The notes: generated by a model not told the origin, from the sequence alone. A stretch of 64,000 nucleotides of DNA from Polyangiaceae bacterium (GCA_947475525.1 CANJMI010000024.1:1-64000), one strand, 5' to 3'. Counted from the first letter of the stretch, positions 54,423-63,670 are shown. Made by a program: numbers and translations.

Positions 54423-54947
54423 ATGAGAAATACGGCGTTTTTGCTCCTCGGGCTCGGGCTCATTTTGGCTCAGAGCAACCTGTTTCGACTGGTCGGCTAC
54501 CTGCACGTCGCGGGGATAACTCCGAGCCTCGTGTTGCCCCTCATCGTGTTCATGGGCGTGCACGAGTACGTGCTCTGGCGCGGTGCGCTGCTCGCTTTCG
54601 GCATTGGCTATCTGCTCGACGTCGCGTCTGCAGCTCCCCTCGGGCTCTATACCTTCACGAGCGTCGCCGTCTTTGTCATCGCGCGCGGCGCGGGCGTGCG
54701 GCTTGCGGCTCAAACCCTCCTTACGAAGGTCGCGCTCGCGTTCGCGTTTTCGCTGCTCGAAGCTGCCCTCATCTTGATCGTGATGGCGATATTCGGCGCG
54801 GACGCGGCTCGTCCGCGAGCGTTGGCGGCGCTCGTCTTGCCGCATGCGCTTGCGACCGCGTTCACCTCTCCGCTCGTCTTTCGGATCGCGGAGCGCGTCC
54901 ACCACGCGACGCTCGCCCAACCTGGCTCGGAAGCGGGGGAGCGATGA
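54423..54947 (+). CDS. mreD: Rod shape-determining protein MreD
   Basis: 174 residues with five to six membrane helices: NTAFLLLGLGLILAQSNLFRL, TPSLVLPLIVFMGVHEYVLW, GALLAFGIGYLLDVASAAPLG (the conserved GxxxD region), YTFTSVAVFVIARGAG, and VALAFAFSLLEAALILIVMA. ATG 54423 is chosen by family length; an upstream in-frame ATG at 54330 would extend it by 31 charged residues into mreC. It completes the MreCD membrane complex. The next gene, mrdA, starts 37 bp further on. Confidence 0.93.
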   Translation: MRNTAFLLLGLGLILAQSNLFRLVGYLHVAGITPSLVLPLIVFMGVHEYVLWRGALLAFGIGYLLDVASAAPLGLYTFTSVAVFVIARGAGVRLAAQTLLTKVALAFAFSLLEAALILIVMAIFGADAARPRALAALVLPHALATAFTSPLVFRIAERVHHATLAQPGSEAGER

Positions 54948-54984
54948 GCGTGCCGCGCAGGCTCTCCACCGTAGGCTCGAAGCC

Positions 54985-56931
54985 ATGAGCCTGCTCGTCC
55001 AGCGCCCCGACGTCAGGGAGTTTCGAAAGCGTTTTCGCTGGCTGACGCTGGCCGTGCTGATTCTGTTCTTGGCTGTCGTCGGGCGGCTGGTCCAGCTGCA
55101 GCTCGTGCTCGGCGAGGATTACGCCGCGATTGCCAGGGAAAACATTGTCCGAAAGATCTCGCTCGCGACGACGCGCGGCATTGTGCGCGATCGCAAGGGG
55201 GACGTCCTCGCGGCGAGCCGTGCTTCGTACGACATGTTCGTCGAGCCGAAGCGCATCACCGCGGTTGACGCGAACGGCAACCCCAAGATGGGCGAGATAT
55301 GGCCGCGCCTTGTCGAACTCACGAACTTGAGCGACGAGGAGAGCCACCGCTACGAGCAACGAGTCCTCGCCGTGCGTGGTCGCGGCGGCGCAACGGCGGA
55401 CCAGCAAGTCGTCTTGATGGAGGACCTCTCGCGCGACATCGTCGCCGCGTTGATGACCCACGCGCGCGATCTGCCCGGCGTTCATGTCGTGCCAGTCAGC
55501 GTGAGGTTTTATCCGCATGGTTCGGCCGGCGCGCACCTGCTCGGCTACATGCGTGAGGTCGACTCGGAGATGCTCGCCGACCTTCGCAAGCAAGGGTATG
55601 CCGAAGGCGATCGCATCGGCGCGAGCGGGCTCGAGCGCGGTTGGGAGAGCTACCTTCGCGGCACGCGTGGCTGGGAGAAGGTGCTCGTCGACGCGCGCGG
55701 AACGAGGCGCCCTGTCCGTGACGACATCATCGATGACCCGAAGCGAGTCGATGCGATTCCCGGGCGTGATCTGCGCCTCACGGTCGATGCCCGCATCCAG
55801 CAAGCGATGGTAAAATCGATGCAGAGCGAGCTCGCTGGGGGCGCGGCGCTGGTCGAGGTTCGCACTGGACGCATTCTCGGTCTCGTGTCGAAACCGAGCT
55901 ACGATCCGAACCAGCTCTCGGGCGGCTTCGGCAAGCAAACCATTCGCGATGCCTTCCGGCGCCTCTTCAACGACCCACTCACTCCCGCGATCGACAAAAC
56001 GGTCTCGGGTGCGTATCCGCCGGGCTCGACCGTCAAGCCTTTTACAGCACTTGCGGCGCTCGAGAAGGGGCTGATCGATAAGCGGTTGAGCAGCGTTTGT
56101 CGGGGCTTTTTGTCCTTCGGTCGTCGCATCTTCCGTTGCACGCAATCGCACGGGCCGACCGGCTTTCACAAGGCGATAGCTCAAAGTTGCAACGTCTACT
56201 TTTACCGCCTCGTATCGGAGTATGGCCTGACGATGGACATGATCGCCGAAGTGGCGATGCGCTTTGGCTTCGGCCAGAAGACGGGGCTTGGCATCAACGC
56301 CGAGGCGAGCGGACGAATCCCGACGCGTGCGTGGATGACACGCCGCAACAAGGGGCAGTTTCGAGTCGGGTTCACGGTCAACGCGGCGATCGGGCAGGGC
56401 GCTACCACCGCGTCGGTCATGCAGCTCGCCCTCGCTTACGCCGCCCTCGCGAATGGCGGAACGCTGTACCAACCGCAGCTCGTCCGTGCCGTCGAGACTG
56501 CGGACGGTGCCGTGGTTCAAGACCTCGCGCCGCGGGTGCGCCGCCGGATTCAAATCGATTCGGCACACCGGCAACTTATCGCCGACGCGCTATGGGGCGG
56601 CGTTAACGAAGAGGGCGGCACGTCGAGTCGAGCGCGTCTCGTCGGCCTCGACGCGGCAGGCAAGACCGGCACCTCGCAGGTGTCGCATCGGCCCACGAAC
56701 AGCGCCGAGCTCGAGAGCACCTGGTACTTCAATCGCGATCACGCGTGGTTCACGGGCTATTCCCCGTCGAAGGCTCCCGAAGTTGCGATCTGCGTGCTGA
56801 TCGAGCACGGCGGCTCCGGCGGCAAACACGCGGCGCCGGTGGCGTTCGAGATCCTTCAGGCCTACCATCGCATCGTGGAGCAAGACCGGCAGGCCGATTC
56901 GAAGGCGCTCGGGGGTCGCGCAACGCCGTGA
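54985..56931 (+). CDS. mrdA: Penicillin-binding protein 2 (elongasome transpeptidase)
   Basis: 648 residues from ATG 54985. Cytoplasmic start, membrane anchor (RWLTLAVLILFLAVVGRLVQL), then the pedestal (SVRFYPHGSAGAHLLGYM). The transpeptidase domain has STVK at 348-351, SCN at 401-403 and KTGT at 560-563. It crosslinks new peptidoglycan with RodA, the glycosyltransferase partner encoded next. The rodA GTG overlaps its stop. The order mreBCD-mrdA-rodA is conserved in many bacteria. An ATG inside the mreD stop is out of frame and not used. Confidence 0.97.
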   Translation: MSLLVQRPDVREFRKRFRWLTLAVLILFLAVVGRLVQLQLVLGEDYAAIARENIVRKISLATTRGIVRDRKGDVLAASRASYDMFVEPKRITAVDANGNPKMGEIWPRLVELTNLSDEESHRYEQRVLAVRGRGGATADQQVVLMEDLSRDIVAALMTHARDLPGVHVVPVSVRFYPHGSAGAHLLGYMREVDSEMLADLRKQGYAEGDRIGASGLERGWESYLRGTRGWEKVLVDARGTRRPVRDDIIDDPKRVDAIPGRDLRLTVDARIQQAMVKSMQSELAGGAALVEVRTGRILGLVSKPSYDPNQLSGGFGKQTIRDAFRRLFNDPLTPAIDKTVSGAYPPGSTVKPFTALAALEKGLIDKRLSSVCRGFLSFGRRIFRCTQSHGPTGFHKAIAQSCNVYFYRLVSEYGLTMDMIAEVAMRFGFGQKTGLGINAEASGRIPTRAWMTRRNKGQFRVGFTVNAAIGQGATTASVMQLALAYAALANGGTLYQPQLVRAVETADGAVVQDLAPRVRRRIQIDSAHRQLIADALWGGVNEEGGTSSRARLVGLDAAGKTGTSQVSHRPTNSAELESTWYFNRDHAWFTGYSPSKAPEVAICVLIEHGGSGGKHAAPVAFEILQAYHRIVEQDRQADSKALGGRATP

Positions 56932-58121
56932 TAGGTCCCGTTCTTCCGACGAAGTCAGGTGGCTTGCGAGACTTCGGCGTTCGCAGCGCAGGGTTTTCCG
57001 CGCGGGCCCGTGACCACATCGACTGGCCACTTTTCATCGCGGCCGCCACGATCGCGGTGATGGGGGTCGTCAATTTGTACAGCGCCACCAGCGTGTACTT
57101 CGGGACGGCGCGCGGAGGTCTCGCGGAGATCTACATCAACCAAGTTTACTGGCTCGCCATCGGCGGGGCGGCGGGCGCGGGGGTCGCGGCGATCGACTAC
57201 CGGCACATCGAACGGTACGCTTACCTGATCTACGCGGCTGGGGTCTTCTCGCTCGCGCTCGTGTTCGTCCTCGCCCGCGATGTCCGGGGCGCTTCCCGTT
57301 GGATCAACATCGGCTCGTTCAGCTTTCAGCCGAGCGAGTTCATGAAGCTCTGCCTTATCGTAGCGCTCGGAAAATACCTGCATGACGACCCGAAGAACGA
57401 GCCGCGAACACTGCGCGACTTGGTGGTTCCGGCGGGGCTCACGGCAATCCCCGCGCTGCTGATCGTCAAGCAACCGGACCTCGGTACTGCGCTCATGATC
57501 TGCTTGTTGTTCGCCTCCATCATGGCGATAACCCGCATCAACAAACGGACGCTTGTCGGCTGCTTGCTCACGGGTGCGATCGGCGGTCCGCTCCTCTGGA
57601 CCTTTGCGCTGCCGTACCAGAAGGCTCGCCTGACGACCTTCCTGAATCCCGCCGCCGACATCAGTGGGTCGGGCTACCACGCCTACCACGCGCGCATCGC
57701 CATCGGGAACGGACGGCTCTTCGGCAACGGCTACATGAACGGATTGCAGAATCAGTTCCGATTCGTGCCCGACCAGTACACTGACTTTCCGTTTCCGGTG
57801 TTCGCCGAGGAGTGGGGCTTCGCTGGGACGATCGTTCTGCTCTTGCTCTATTGCTTCATCGTGCTCTGGTCGATTCGCATCGCTTCGCAGGCGCGTGACC
57901 GCTTCGGCGCGGTGGTGTCGGTCGGGTGCGGCGCTCTTATTTTTTGGCACGCCTTCATCAACGTTGGGATGGTAAGCGGGATGCTTCCGGTGGTCGGCAT
58001 GCCGCTGCCGCTCTTCAGCTACGGCGGGTCGAGCGTCCTTACGATCACGCTGTCGCTCGCACTGCTGATGAACGTATCGATGCGCAAGTACGCTGGGTTC
58101 TCGGCGCTGTCGCGTTTCTAG
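56928..58121 (+). CDS. rodA: Peptidoglycan glycosyltransferase RodA (SEDS family)
   Basis: 397 residues from a GTG overlapping the mrdA stop (GTGA). Ten membrane helices expected: DWPLFIAAATIAVMGVVNLY, YWLAIGGAAGAGVAAIDY, with the SEDS signature FSFQPSEFMKLCLIVALGKYL, KQPDLGTALMI, FAEEWGFAGTIVLLLL, and GMLPVVGMPLPLFSYGGSSVL. It polymerises lipid II into glycan strands with PBP2. No gene follows on the same strand closely enough to suggest more operon members except a lipoprotein 40 bp on. Confidence 0.97.
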   Translation: MIGPVLPTKSGGLRDFGVRSAGFSARARDHIDWPLFIAAATIAVMGVVNLYSATSVYFGTARGGLAEIYINQVYWLAIGGAAGAGVAAIDYRHIERYAYLIYAAGVFSLALVFVLARDVRGASRWINIGSFSFQPSEFMKLCLIVALGKYLHDDPKNEPRTLRDLVVPAGLTAIPALLIVKQPDLGTALMICLLFASIMAITRINKRTLVGCLLTGAIGGPLLWTFALPYQKARLTTFLNPAADISGSGYHAYHARIAIGNGRLFGNGYMNGLQNQFRFVPDQYTDFPFPVFAEEWGFAGTIVLLLLYCFIVLWSIRIASQARDRFGAVVSVGCGALIFWHAFINVGMVSGMLPVVGMPLPLFSYGGSSVLTITLSLALLMNVSMRKYAGFSALSRF

Positions 58122-58160
58122 CCGAATTGACGCTCGCCGAAGTTGAGGCCAAACTAACGA

Positions 58161-59069
58161 ATGCCACGGCTCCTTCGTTCGCTCGGGCTCACGGGCTCGC
58201 TCTTCGCAATGGCCTACGGCTGCGGCGCGCGAAGTTCGCTCGAGGTTCCACGTGCGCGCGGGACAACTGGCGAGGGCGGTTCCATTGGCGAGGGTGGGGC
58301 GGGTGGCGACGGTGGGGCGGGTGGGGCGGGTGGCGCGGGTGGCGCGGGTGGCGTTGGTGGCGCGGCTGGCGCGGGTGGCGGTCCCTCGTGTGATGAAGGC
58401 ACCGCTCGGAGCTGCGGCGTCGACGAAGGCGAGTGCGCGCTCGGTAAGGAGCTTTGTACCAACGGGCAGTGGGGTCCGTGCAGCGGCGCCATCGAACCTG
58501 CCGACGAGCTCTGCAATGGTTTGGACGACGACTGCGACGGGCAGACCGACGAGGGCTTCAAGCTCGGGGCGGCATGCGATGGCCCCGATACCGATTTTTG
58601 CGCGGACGACGTCATCACGTGCGCCGGTTGTTCGCCGGGACCCGACGCTGTCGAGACCTGCAACGGCAAGGACGACAACTGCAACGGCACCATCGACTCG
58701 GACTGCGATACCGGCGGGTGCAAACCTGCGCTGCTCGTGACCGGCTCTACGCCATCGAACATCAATTGCGTGGATTTCCCCGTCGAAAAGGGGGCAACAG
58801 GTGTGATTCAGTATCCCTGCTCCGGGGGCAATGTCTCAGCCAAGCTCGGTTCGCTCAGCTTTTCGGGCAACGTCGTCGGTGGCGTGGTCACGCTGAGCGC
58901 CACCGGAAGCTACCTGGGACCCGACGGCTGCACTTGGCAGACGCAGCACTCGATCACGGGGACGCTTCCCGATGGGGTCCTTACGTATTTTTACTCCGAA
59001 GCGCCGATCGCGGGCATGAACTGTTGGTTCGCCTGCACCGAGACCGGGACCGTTCAAGTCAACTGGTAG
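58161..59069 (+). CDS. MopE-like lipoprotein with Gly/Ala repeats and DxDxDG-type motifs
   Basis: 302 residues. The signal LLRSLGLTGSLFAMAYGC ends in a lipobox. A Gly-rich stretch (GGAGGDGGAGGAGGAGGAGG) of 9-bp units serves as a linker. Two metal-binding units follow: CNGLDDDCDGQTDEGF and CNGKDDNCNGTIDSDC, the putative metal-binding motif repeated in MopE/SACCP-type proteins and common in myxobacteria. The C-terminal half is a beta-rich domain with two Cys pairs. Probably a surface calcium/copper-binding protein; the ligand is inferred. Confidence 0.8.
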   Translation: MPRLLRSLGLTGSLFAMAYGCGARSSLEVPRARGTTGEGGSIGEGGAGGDGGAGGAGGAGGAGGVGGAAGAGGGPSCDEGTARSCGVDEGECALGKELCTNGQWGPCSGAIEPADELCNGLDDDCDGQTDEGFKLGAACDGPDTDFCADDVITCAGCSPGPDAVETCNGKDDNCNGTIDSDCDTGGCKPALLVTGSTPSNINCVDFPVEKGATGVIQYPCSGGNVSAKLGSLSFSGNVVGGVVTLSATGSYLGPDGCTWQTQHSITGTLPDGVLTYFYSEAPIAGMNCWFACTETGTVQVNW

Positions 59070-59173
59070 CCTGGCTCCACGCGGCCTCGCGGCCAAGCCA
59101 CGCGACCGACCTACAAACGCGCGAAGGGCGCGGGAAGATCCCCCACGCCCCTCGTGATGGCGATGACGATCGC

Positions 59174-60436
59174 TCAGTACCCGGGCGGCAGGACGACGTC
59201 GCTCCAAGGGGTCGTGCGACCCGTGCACTTGGCGGGATCCTTCGGATCGGCTTGATCGGGGCACCACGCGATCGGCCCGTTCAGGTAGGCCATGTAAAGA
59301 TCGTGGTAGCCGGGGAAGCCAGGCGCCGAAGAGCGGTCATCACGGAATGCACCCCACGAGTTTTTGATGCGCATGAACGTGATCGAGCTCGTCGGAAGGA
59401 GCGCCGCGCTGAGTTTTTTCGCGTCGGCGTCGTTCGTGGGATCGAGCGTCACGCCGGCTTTCAGCAGGCCGAAGTCCGCCGTTTCGACTTCGTAGTCCTC
59501 GAGCACCGTCATGTGGCCGCCCTGGCGACCGGGCTTGCCCGCGTTCTTGAGGGTGACCGTGTTGAACGAGCCTTTCAAGACCGGGTCGGAGCTCTCCATC
59601 GCGTTAAAGTCGACGTCCCAGGTGATCACGACCGGCTGACGATCGTGCAGTGCCTTTTGCACTCGGATTTGGAAGCCGCGCTTCGAGTCGTCACTCCATG
59701 ACGGGTAGCTCGTTTGACGCCACTGGTTGATGGCGACGTCGAGGGTCGTGGTCCGCTCCGTGGCCTTGTTCTTGTTCGTCAGGCGCTCGGTGTACCAAGC
59801 CTTGAAGTCTTTCGGATGGATGAGCGACGCGCTCGTGGTTTTCGTCGACGAGCTGCGGAAGGTCTTCTCGTACTTCGTGCCGAACACCGAGGTGAGTTGC
59901 TCTTTGGCGGCAGGCGAAAGCTTCCAGGCCTCCTCGAGGACCTGGCGCACGAGGGCGGCATCGGAGCGCGAGGACGGGTCCTTCAGGCGGCCCGTCTTCA
60001 GCTCGGCTTGTACCGCGTCGAGCGCACCCTTTTGGACGGGCGACATCTCGGCGTTCGAGTCTTCGGGGATGAACGCGGCTTCCTGCATGACGCCGCGCTC
60101 GAGGACGATGTCGTTCGCACGGTCGAAGTGCCCGCCGGTCTCCAGTTCCTCGTGGGTCTCGCCGCCGGTGATCTTTGAGAACCAATCGAAGTACGTCCAG
60201 TACGACTGCGAGACGTCGAAGGGTTCACCCGTTGCGCTGTAGTTCATCGACTCGACCCAGCTCGCGTGGGCGTAGAGCCAGCAGTTGCCGATCGCCTGGC
60301 GCTCGACGTCCGTGTGCTTCACGTCGGTGACGTCGTCGCTCGAGTTGCCAACGTCACTGGTGCAGCCGGCCGCGAGTGGGGTTGCGGCGACGAGGGCGCT
60401 GAAGAGCCAAGTTCGAAGGGCATTGGGTCGCATCAT
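59174..60436 (-). CDS. Papain-family (C1) cysteine peptidase lipoprotein
   Basis: 420 residues. ATG 60436 gives a lipoprotein signal (NALRTWLFSALVAATPLAAGC). The catalytic triad of papain-like enzymes is readable: Q47 and C52 in RQAIGNCWLYAHASWVES, His in QGGHMTVLEDYE, and Asn in IKNSWGAF. The pro-region typical of papain is very short; the insert between Cys and His domains is long and charged (KTGRLKDPSSRSDAALVRQVL). The layout resembles bleomycin-hydrolase/aminopeptidase C. It is likely an outer-membrane or secreted peptidase. A longer upstream reading lacks a ribosome site. Confidence 0.85.
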   Translation of the reverse strand: MMRPNALRTWLFSALVAATPLAAGCTSDVGNSSDDVTDVKHTDVERQAIGNCWLYAHASWVESMNYSATGEPFDVSQSYWTYFDWFSKITGGETHEELETGGHFDRANDIVLERGVMQEAAFIPEDSNAEMSPVQKGALDAVQAELKTGRLKDPSSRSDAALVRQVLEEAWKLSPAAKEQLTSVFGTKYEKTFRSSSTKTTSASLIHPKDFKAWYTERLTNKNKATERTTTLDVAINQWRQTSYPSWSDDSKRGFQIRVQKALHDRQPVVITWDVDFNAMESSDPVLKGSFNTVTLKNAGKPGRQGGHMTVLEDYEVETADFGLLKAGVTLDPTNDADAKKLSAALLPTSSITFMRIKNSWGAFRDDRSSAPGFPGYHDLYMAYLNGPIAWCPDQADPKDPAKCTGRTTPWSDVVLPPGY

Positions 60437-60552
60437 GTTGGCGCCGCCATGCATACATTGGGCCACTGATGCCCTACATCGACATCGTAAACGTTTCGAT
60501 AACTTCCCGCCGCGGAACTCCCGAGACATGGGCGAATTACGATCCGGTTGAA

Positions 60553-60570
60553 TGGATCAAAATTGATCCA
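60553..60570. promoter_or_regulatory. 8-bp palindrome between peptidase and rhomboid genes
   Basis: TGGATCAA-aa-TTGATCCA is a perfect 8-bp inverted repeat with a 2-bp centre. It lies 10-27 bp after the rhomboid stop and about 120 bp before the peptidase start on the same strand. It is A/T-rich relative to its surroundings and of operator size. The role is unknown. Confidence 0.45.
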
Positions 60571-60579
60571 GACCGCGGG

Positions 60580-61515
60580 TCAGCCGAGACCCAGTAGCAG
60601 CTCCGGAAGATCCGAGATTCGGGCGAGGACGAGCGAGGTGAGGACCGCGACAGCGCATGCGCCGGCGACGAGGCGCTGCCAAAGCGTCGAGGGCAGCGGG
60701 GCGCCGTCGCCGACGAGCCAGCCAAAGAGCACTCCGGAGAGAAGTCCGGAGATGTGCGCCGCGTTGTTCACTCCGCCCATCGCGAAGCCGAAGAGCACGC
60801 TGTAGGCGATCGTCTGTCCAAGCCACGTTTTCCAGCGCTCGTCTTTGCGCCGAAACATGAAGCCGAGGACCGCGCCCATCAGTCCGAAGATGGCGCCGCT
60901 CGCGCCGGCCGTCGGGCTCGGGTGATGAGTGAACGTGTAGTACGCGAGCGAGCCTGCAAAGCTGATGATGCCGGACAGGACGTAGAGGATCAGGAGCCGC
61001 ACCGAACCTATCGAGGGCTCGAGGAGGCGGCACAGGTTGATGAGGCCCAGCATGTTCATGCCGATGTGCAGGAGGCCGAAGTGGACGAAGCATGCCGACA
61101 AGAGGCGCCACGGTTCCATCGCAACGAGGCGCGGATCCGACAGCATCGCTCCGGCACGCAGCGCGTCGATGACGCCGCCGCCGCTGAAGATCGTAGCGAG
61201 GGATGGCTCCTGCCGGTAGGCGAGCAAGAACTGCATGCCGTAGACGGCCAACGTGATGGCGAGCAGTGCCTTGGCGACCGGGAGCGACTCGGCACGCCAT
61301 TGCCCGAGCAGCCGCTCGTCTCCAGCCCCCATTCGCGAGCGCGTTCGCGTGACGGGGACGCGGGCCCGGCCGAACGCGACTGCGGCGTTGGGGTCCAGCG
61401 GACTGGCGCAGCGGATGCAACTTTTGAAGTCGGCGCCGTTTAGCGCGCCGCAATTTGAACACGCGACCGGGACGCTCACTCGGAGGTCATAGCGTGGCTC
61501 GTGGAAATCCGCCAT
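60580..61515 (-). CDS. Rhomboid-family intramembrane serine protease with zinc ribbon
   Basis: 311 residues from ATG 61515. The N-terminus has a zinc ribbon (CSNCGALNGADFKSCIRC). Six membrane helices include LLSACFVHFGLLHIGMNMLGL (HFG and GMNM, early rhomboid motifs), the catalytic Ser in TAGASGAIFGLMGAVLG (GASG) and catalytic His in NNAAHISGLLSG. These match active rhomboids. It cleaves membrane-spanning helices of unknown substrates. A longer upstream reading is not supported. Divergent from the sigma factor gene. Confidence 0.93.
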   Translation of the reverse strand: MADFHEPRYDLRVSVPVACSNCGALNGADFKSCIRCASPLDPNAAVAFGRARVPVTRTRSRMGAGDERLLGQWRAESLPVAKALLAITLAVYGMQFLLAYRQEPSLATIFSGGGVIDALRAGAMLSDPRLVAMEPWRLLSACFVHFGLLHIGMNMLGLINLCRLLEPSIGSVRLLILYVLSGIISFAGSLAYYTFTHHPSPTAGASGAIFGLMGAVLGFMFRRKDERWKTWLGQTIAYSVLFGFAMGGVNNAAHISGLLSGVLFGWLVGDGAPLPSTLWQRLVAGACAVAVLTSLVLARISDLPELLLGLG

Positions 61516-61637
61516 CGACGCGCAGCGTAAGGTCCGCCTGGCTGCGGCGTTCTCAACGCATGTCGTGCGTAGTGTCCAATGTGGCGTGGAGTCCTTTGCG
61601 GCTTCACGCGCACGCGCGGCCGAGTATTCTCCGGCCC

Positions 61638-62288
61638 GTGACCGCGGCCCCGACTCCCGTTGCCCCGTTCGAGCAGCGCCTCGACCCGGCCCGGCTGGCG
61701 GAGCTCGAGGCAGAGCGGCTCCTCGCCGAACGAGCGAAGGCGGGAGATCGCCGCGCACTCGCCGAAATTCTCCGCAAATTCGGGCCAATTCTGTATCGAT
61801 CGGTGCTCTTGCCGAGGCTTGGCAGCGAGGCCGTCGCGCAGGATGCACTCGGCGACACGTACGTGCGGGTGGTCGAGAAGTTCGCGCAGTTCGAGTGGCG
61901 GGGCTGCGGCGTGTACCCATGGCTGCGGGTTGTCGCTATGCGCATCGCGCTCGACAGCTTGCGGTCGCGCAAGCGCGAGACGCTCTTTGATCCCGATGAC
62001 CTCGCCCGCGCGGCCGATGCCGCCGAGCGTGACCTCGACCAGGGACTCGACCTGAAGCTCTGCGAAGAACGTGACCGCGAAGCCGCGAAGATCAAGCTCG
62101 ACACCGCGCTCGGAGCGATCAACAGCCGCTACGCACTCGCGATTCGCTTGCGGGTGCTCGAAGAGAAGAGCCGCGAAGAAGCCGCGGGAAGTTTGGGTGT
62201 CACTGTTTCCACCCTCGATGTCGTGCTTCACCGTGCGCTGAAAGCCTTGAAAAAGGCCCTTGGCGGCGACGATTCGGAGTCACCATGA
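61638..62288 (+). CDS. ECF-type RNA polymerase sigma factor
   Basis: 216 residues from a GTG at 61638. Region 2: GSEAVAQDALGDTYVRVVEKF and WLRVVAMRIALDSLRSRKRE, the -10 recognition and core-binding helices. Region 4: AINSRYALAIRLRVLEEKSREE and SLGVTVSTLDVVLHRALKALK, the -35-binding helix-turn-helix. The stop overlaps the next gene (ATGA), which is a single-pass membrane protein expected to be its anti-sigma factor. No target promoter could be identified by eye. Divergent from the rhomboid gene by about 120 bp. Confidence 0.93.
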   Translation: MTAAPTPVAPFEQRLDPARLAELEAERLLAERAKAGDRRALAEILRKFGPILYRSVLLPRLGSEAVAQDALGDTYVRVVEKFAQFEWRGCGVYPWLRVVAMRIALDSLRSRKRETLFDPDDLARAADAAERDLDQGLDLKLCEERDREAAKIKLDTALGAINSRYALAIRLRVLEEKSREEAAGSLGVTVSTLDVVLHRALKALKKALGGDDSESP

Positions 62289-62932
62289 AGACGCGTCCGG
62301 AGCTCGATCTCGTCGATGCACCCGTCCCGAGCAAGAAGGAACTCGACGCGGCGTCGGCGGCGATTCGTGCGCTCGTCGGCGGCTCGATCGACCGCTTCGA
62401 CAACGAGGCGTTGCTCGCTCTCGCCCTCGGCGATGACGTGGCCGACGAGGCGATTCTCGACGAGGAGCGCGTGGACGCGAACCTTCTGCGGCACGCCCTC
62501 GATGGTCAAGGAGAGCATCCGCTCGCCGAATTGGCCTCGGCCCTTCGCGTTGCCACCGGCTCGAAGGAGGTCGATGAGTTGACCCACGAACGGCTCGTGC
62601 GGCGGGCCCTCCACGAACGCGAAAACCGCGCGGCTCCCCGGCGCTACTGGCCGATCGCGAGCGCCATCGTGGCGCTGGCGGCCGGCATCGCGCTGCTCAT
62701 CGGGAATGTGACGGCGGACCGTTCCGAGCGCGAAGTTGCGGCGTCGCTGCCGCGTCTTCGGGCGGCCGCGGCTACGGTCGCGTTGATCCCGTCGAGGTCG
62801 ACGGAGTCTTTGTTCGATGCGTCGACGGCGTTTGGCGCGCGTGGCGGAGAGAGTGCGCGGGTTGGACGCATCGTCGCTTCGCGAGCGTCGGATTTTCGCG
62901 CGAATCGCTTTGCGCGTTGGGGGGTGCGGTGA
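62285..62932 (+). CDS. Putative anti-sigma factor, single-pass membrane protein
   Basis: 215 residues, start overlapping the ECF sigma stop by four bases. The cytoplasmic half (about 115 residues) has EELASALRVATGSKEVDEL-like charged helices, then one membrane helix (IASAIVALAAGIALLIGNV), then a short periplasmic segment. The layout is that of a membrane-anchored anti-sigma that holds the ECF factor until a signal. It lacks the ZAS zinc-binding HxxxCxxC motif, so recognition would be by another fold. Inferred from position. Confidence 0.8.
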   Translation: MKTRPELDLVDAPVPSKKELDAASAAIRALVGGSIDRFDNEALLALALGDDVADEAILDEERVDANLLRHALDGQGEHPLAELASALRVATGSKEVDELTHERLVRRALHERENRAAPRRYWPIASAIVALAAGIALLIGNVTADRSEREVAASLPRLRAAAATVALIPSRSTESLFDASTAFGARGGESARVGRIVASRASDFRANRFARWGVR

Positions 62933-63513
62933 TGCGCGTCACGAGCAGGCTCACCTTGATCTGCGCGCTTGTGCTGACGGCGTGCAAAGCGCAGCCGTCG
63001 CCGGACCCGGCTCTAGTGGCTGCGGGATGCCATGAGGACGCGCCCGCCGTCGATGAGACCTTGCTTGCGTTCTTATCGAAAGCCCGCGCCGTGCACCTTC
63101 AAGTCGATCTTGCCGAGGCGGACGCGAAGATCGATGAAGCGGTTCGGCTGCTCGACGGGCTCGTTCGCCCCCCGGCTCCCGGCGGTGAAAACGCGAGCCC
63201 CGAGGTGGCCGAAGTGCTCGCGGATTCCTTGGCCCGGCTCGCCGAACTCGAGGGACAGCGCGGCAATTTCGAAGCGGCTCGCGTCCTCGTTCGTCGCGGT
63301 CTCGGCATTGCAAAAGGGCGCACGCAGTTTCGCGGACGCCTCTTCGAGGTCTTGGGTTCGGTTGAGAAGCGCTCGTTCGATGCGCTGCGCGAGCGGCGTG
63401 ACGACGAAGGCGCGACAGCCGCAAAGCTACGGTCGCTCGCGGCCTTAAAGGAAGCCGTCTCGATCCAGGAAGACGTGATCGACCGCGCGCTCGGTACGGC
63501 CCCGAGCCCCTGA
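62932..63513 (+). CDS. Putative lipoprotein of the ECF operon
   Basis: 193 residues. ATG 62932 overlaps the anti-sigma stop (TGATG). The signal MRVTSRLTLICALVLTAC ends in a lipobox. The mature protein is mostly helical (ADAKIDEAVRLLDGLVRP, AELEGQRGNFEAARVLVRRGL), TPR-like in periodicity, without Cys beyond the lipid site and one more. It may be the periplasmic sensor or target of the ECF/anti-sigma pair. Function unknown. Confidence 0.75.
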   Translation: MRVTSRLTLICALVLTACKAQPSPDPALVAAGCHEDAPAVDETLLAFLSKARAVHLQVDLAEADAKIDEAVRLLDGLVRPPAPGGENASPEVAEVLADSLARLAELEGQRGNFEAARVLVRRGLGIAKGRTQFRGRLFEVLGSVEKRSFDALRERRDDEGATAAKLRSLAALKEAVSIQEDVIDRALGTAPSP

Positions 63514-63670
63514 CCGTCAGCGTGCGGCACGTTTTGGGGGGAGGCGAGCCCGCTTTGGGCGGGGAGTCACCCTGAGCGCGAAGGCAAATATGCGAGCTGA
63601 AGGAAGGACGCGGCTTCATCGAACCGACCGACTAGGGTAAGGTTCGTCACTTCCACGGATTCATTCGATA

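Noticed and set aside
54862-56574. Long minus-strand frame opposite mrdA
   Set aside because: Shadow; mrdA has all transpeptidase motifs.
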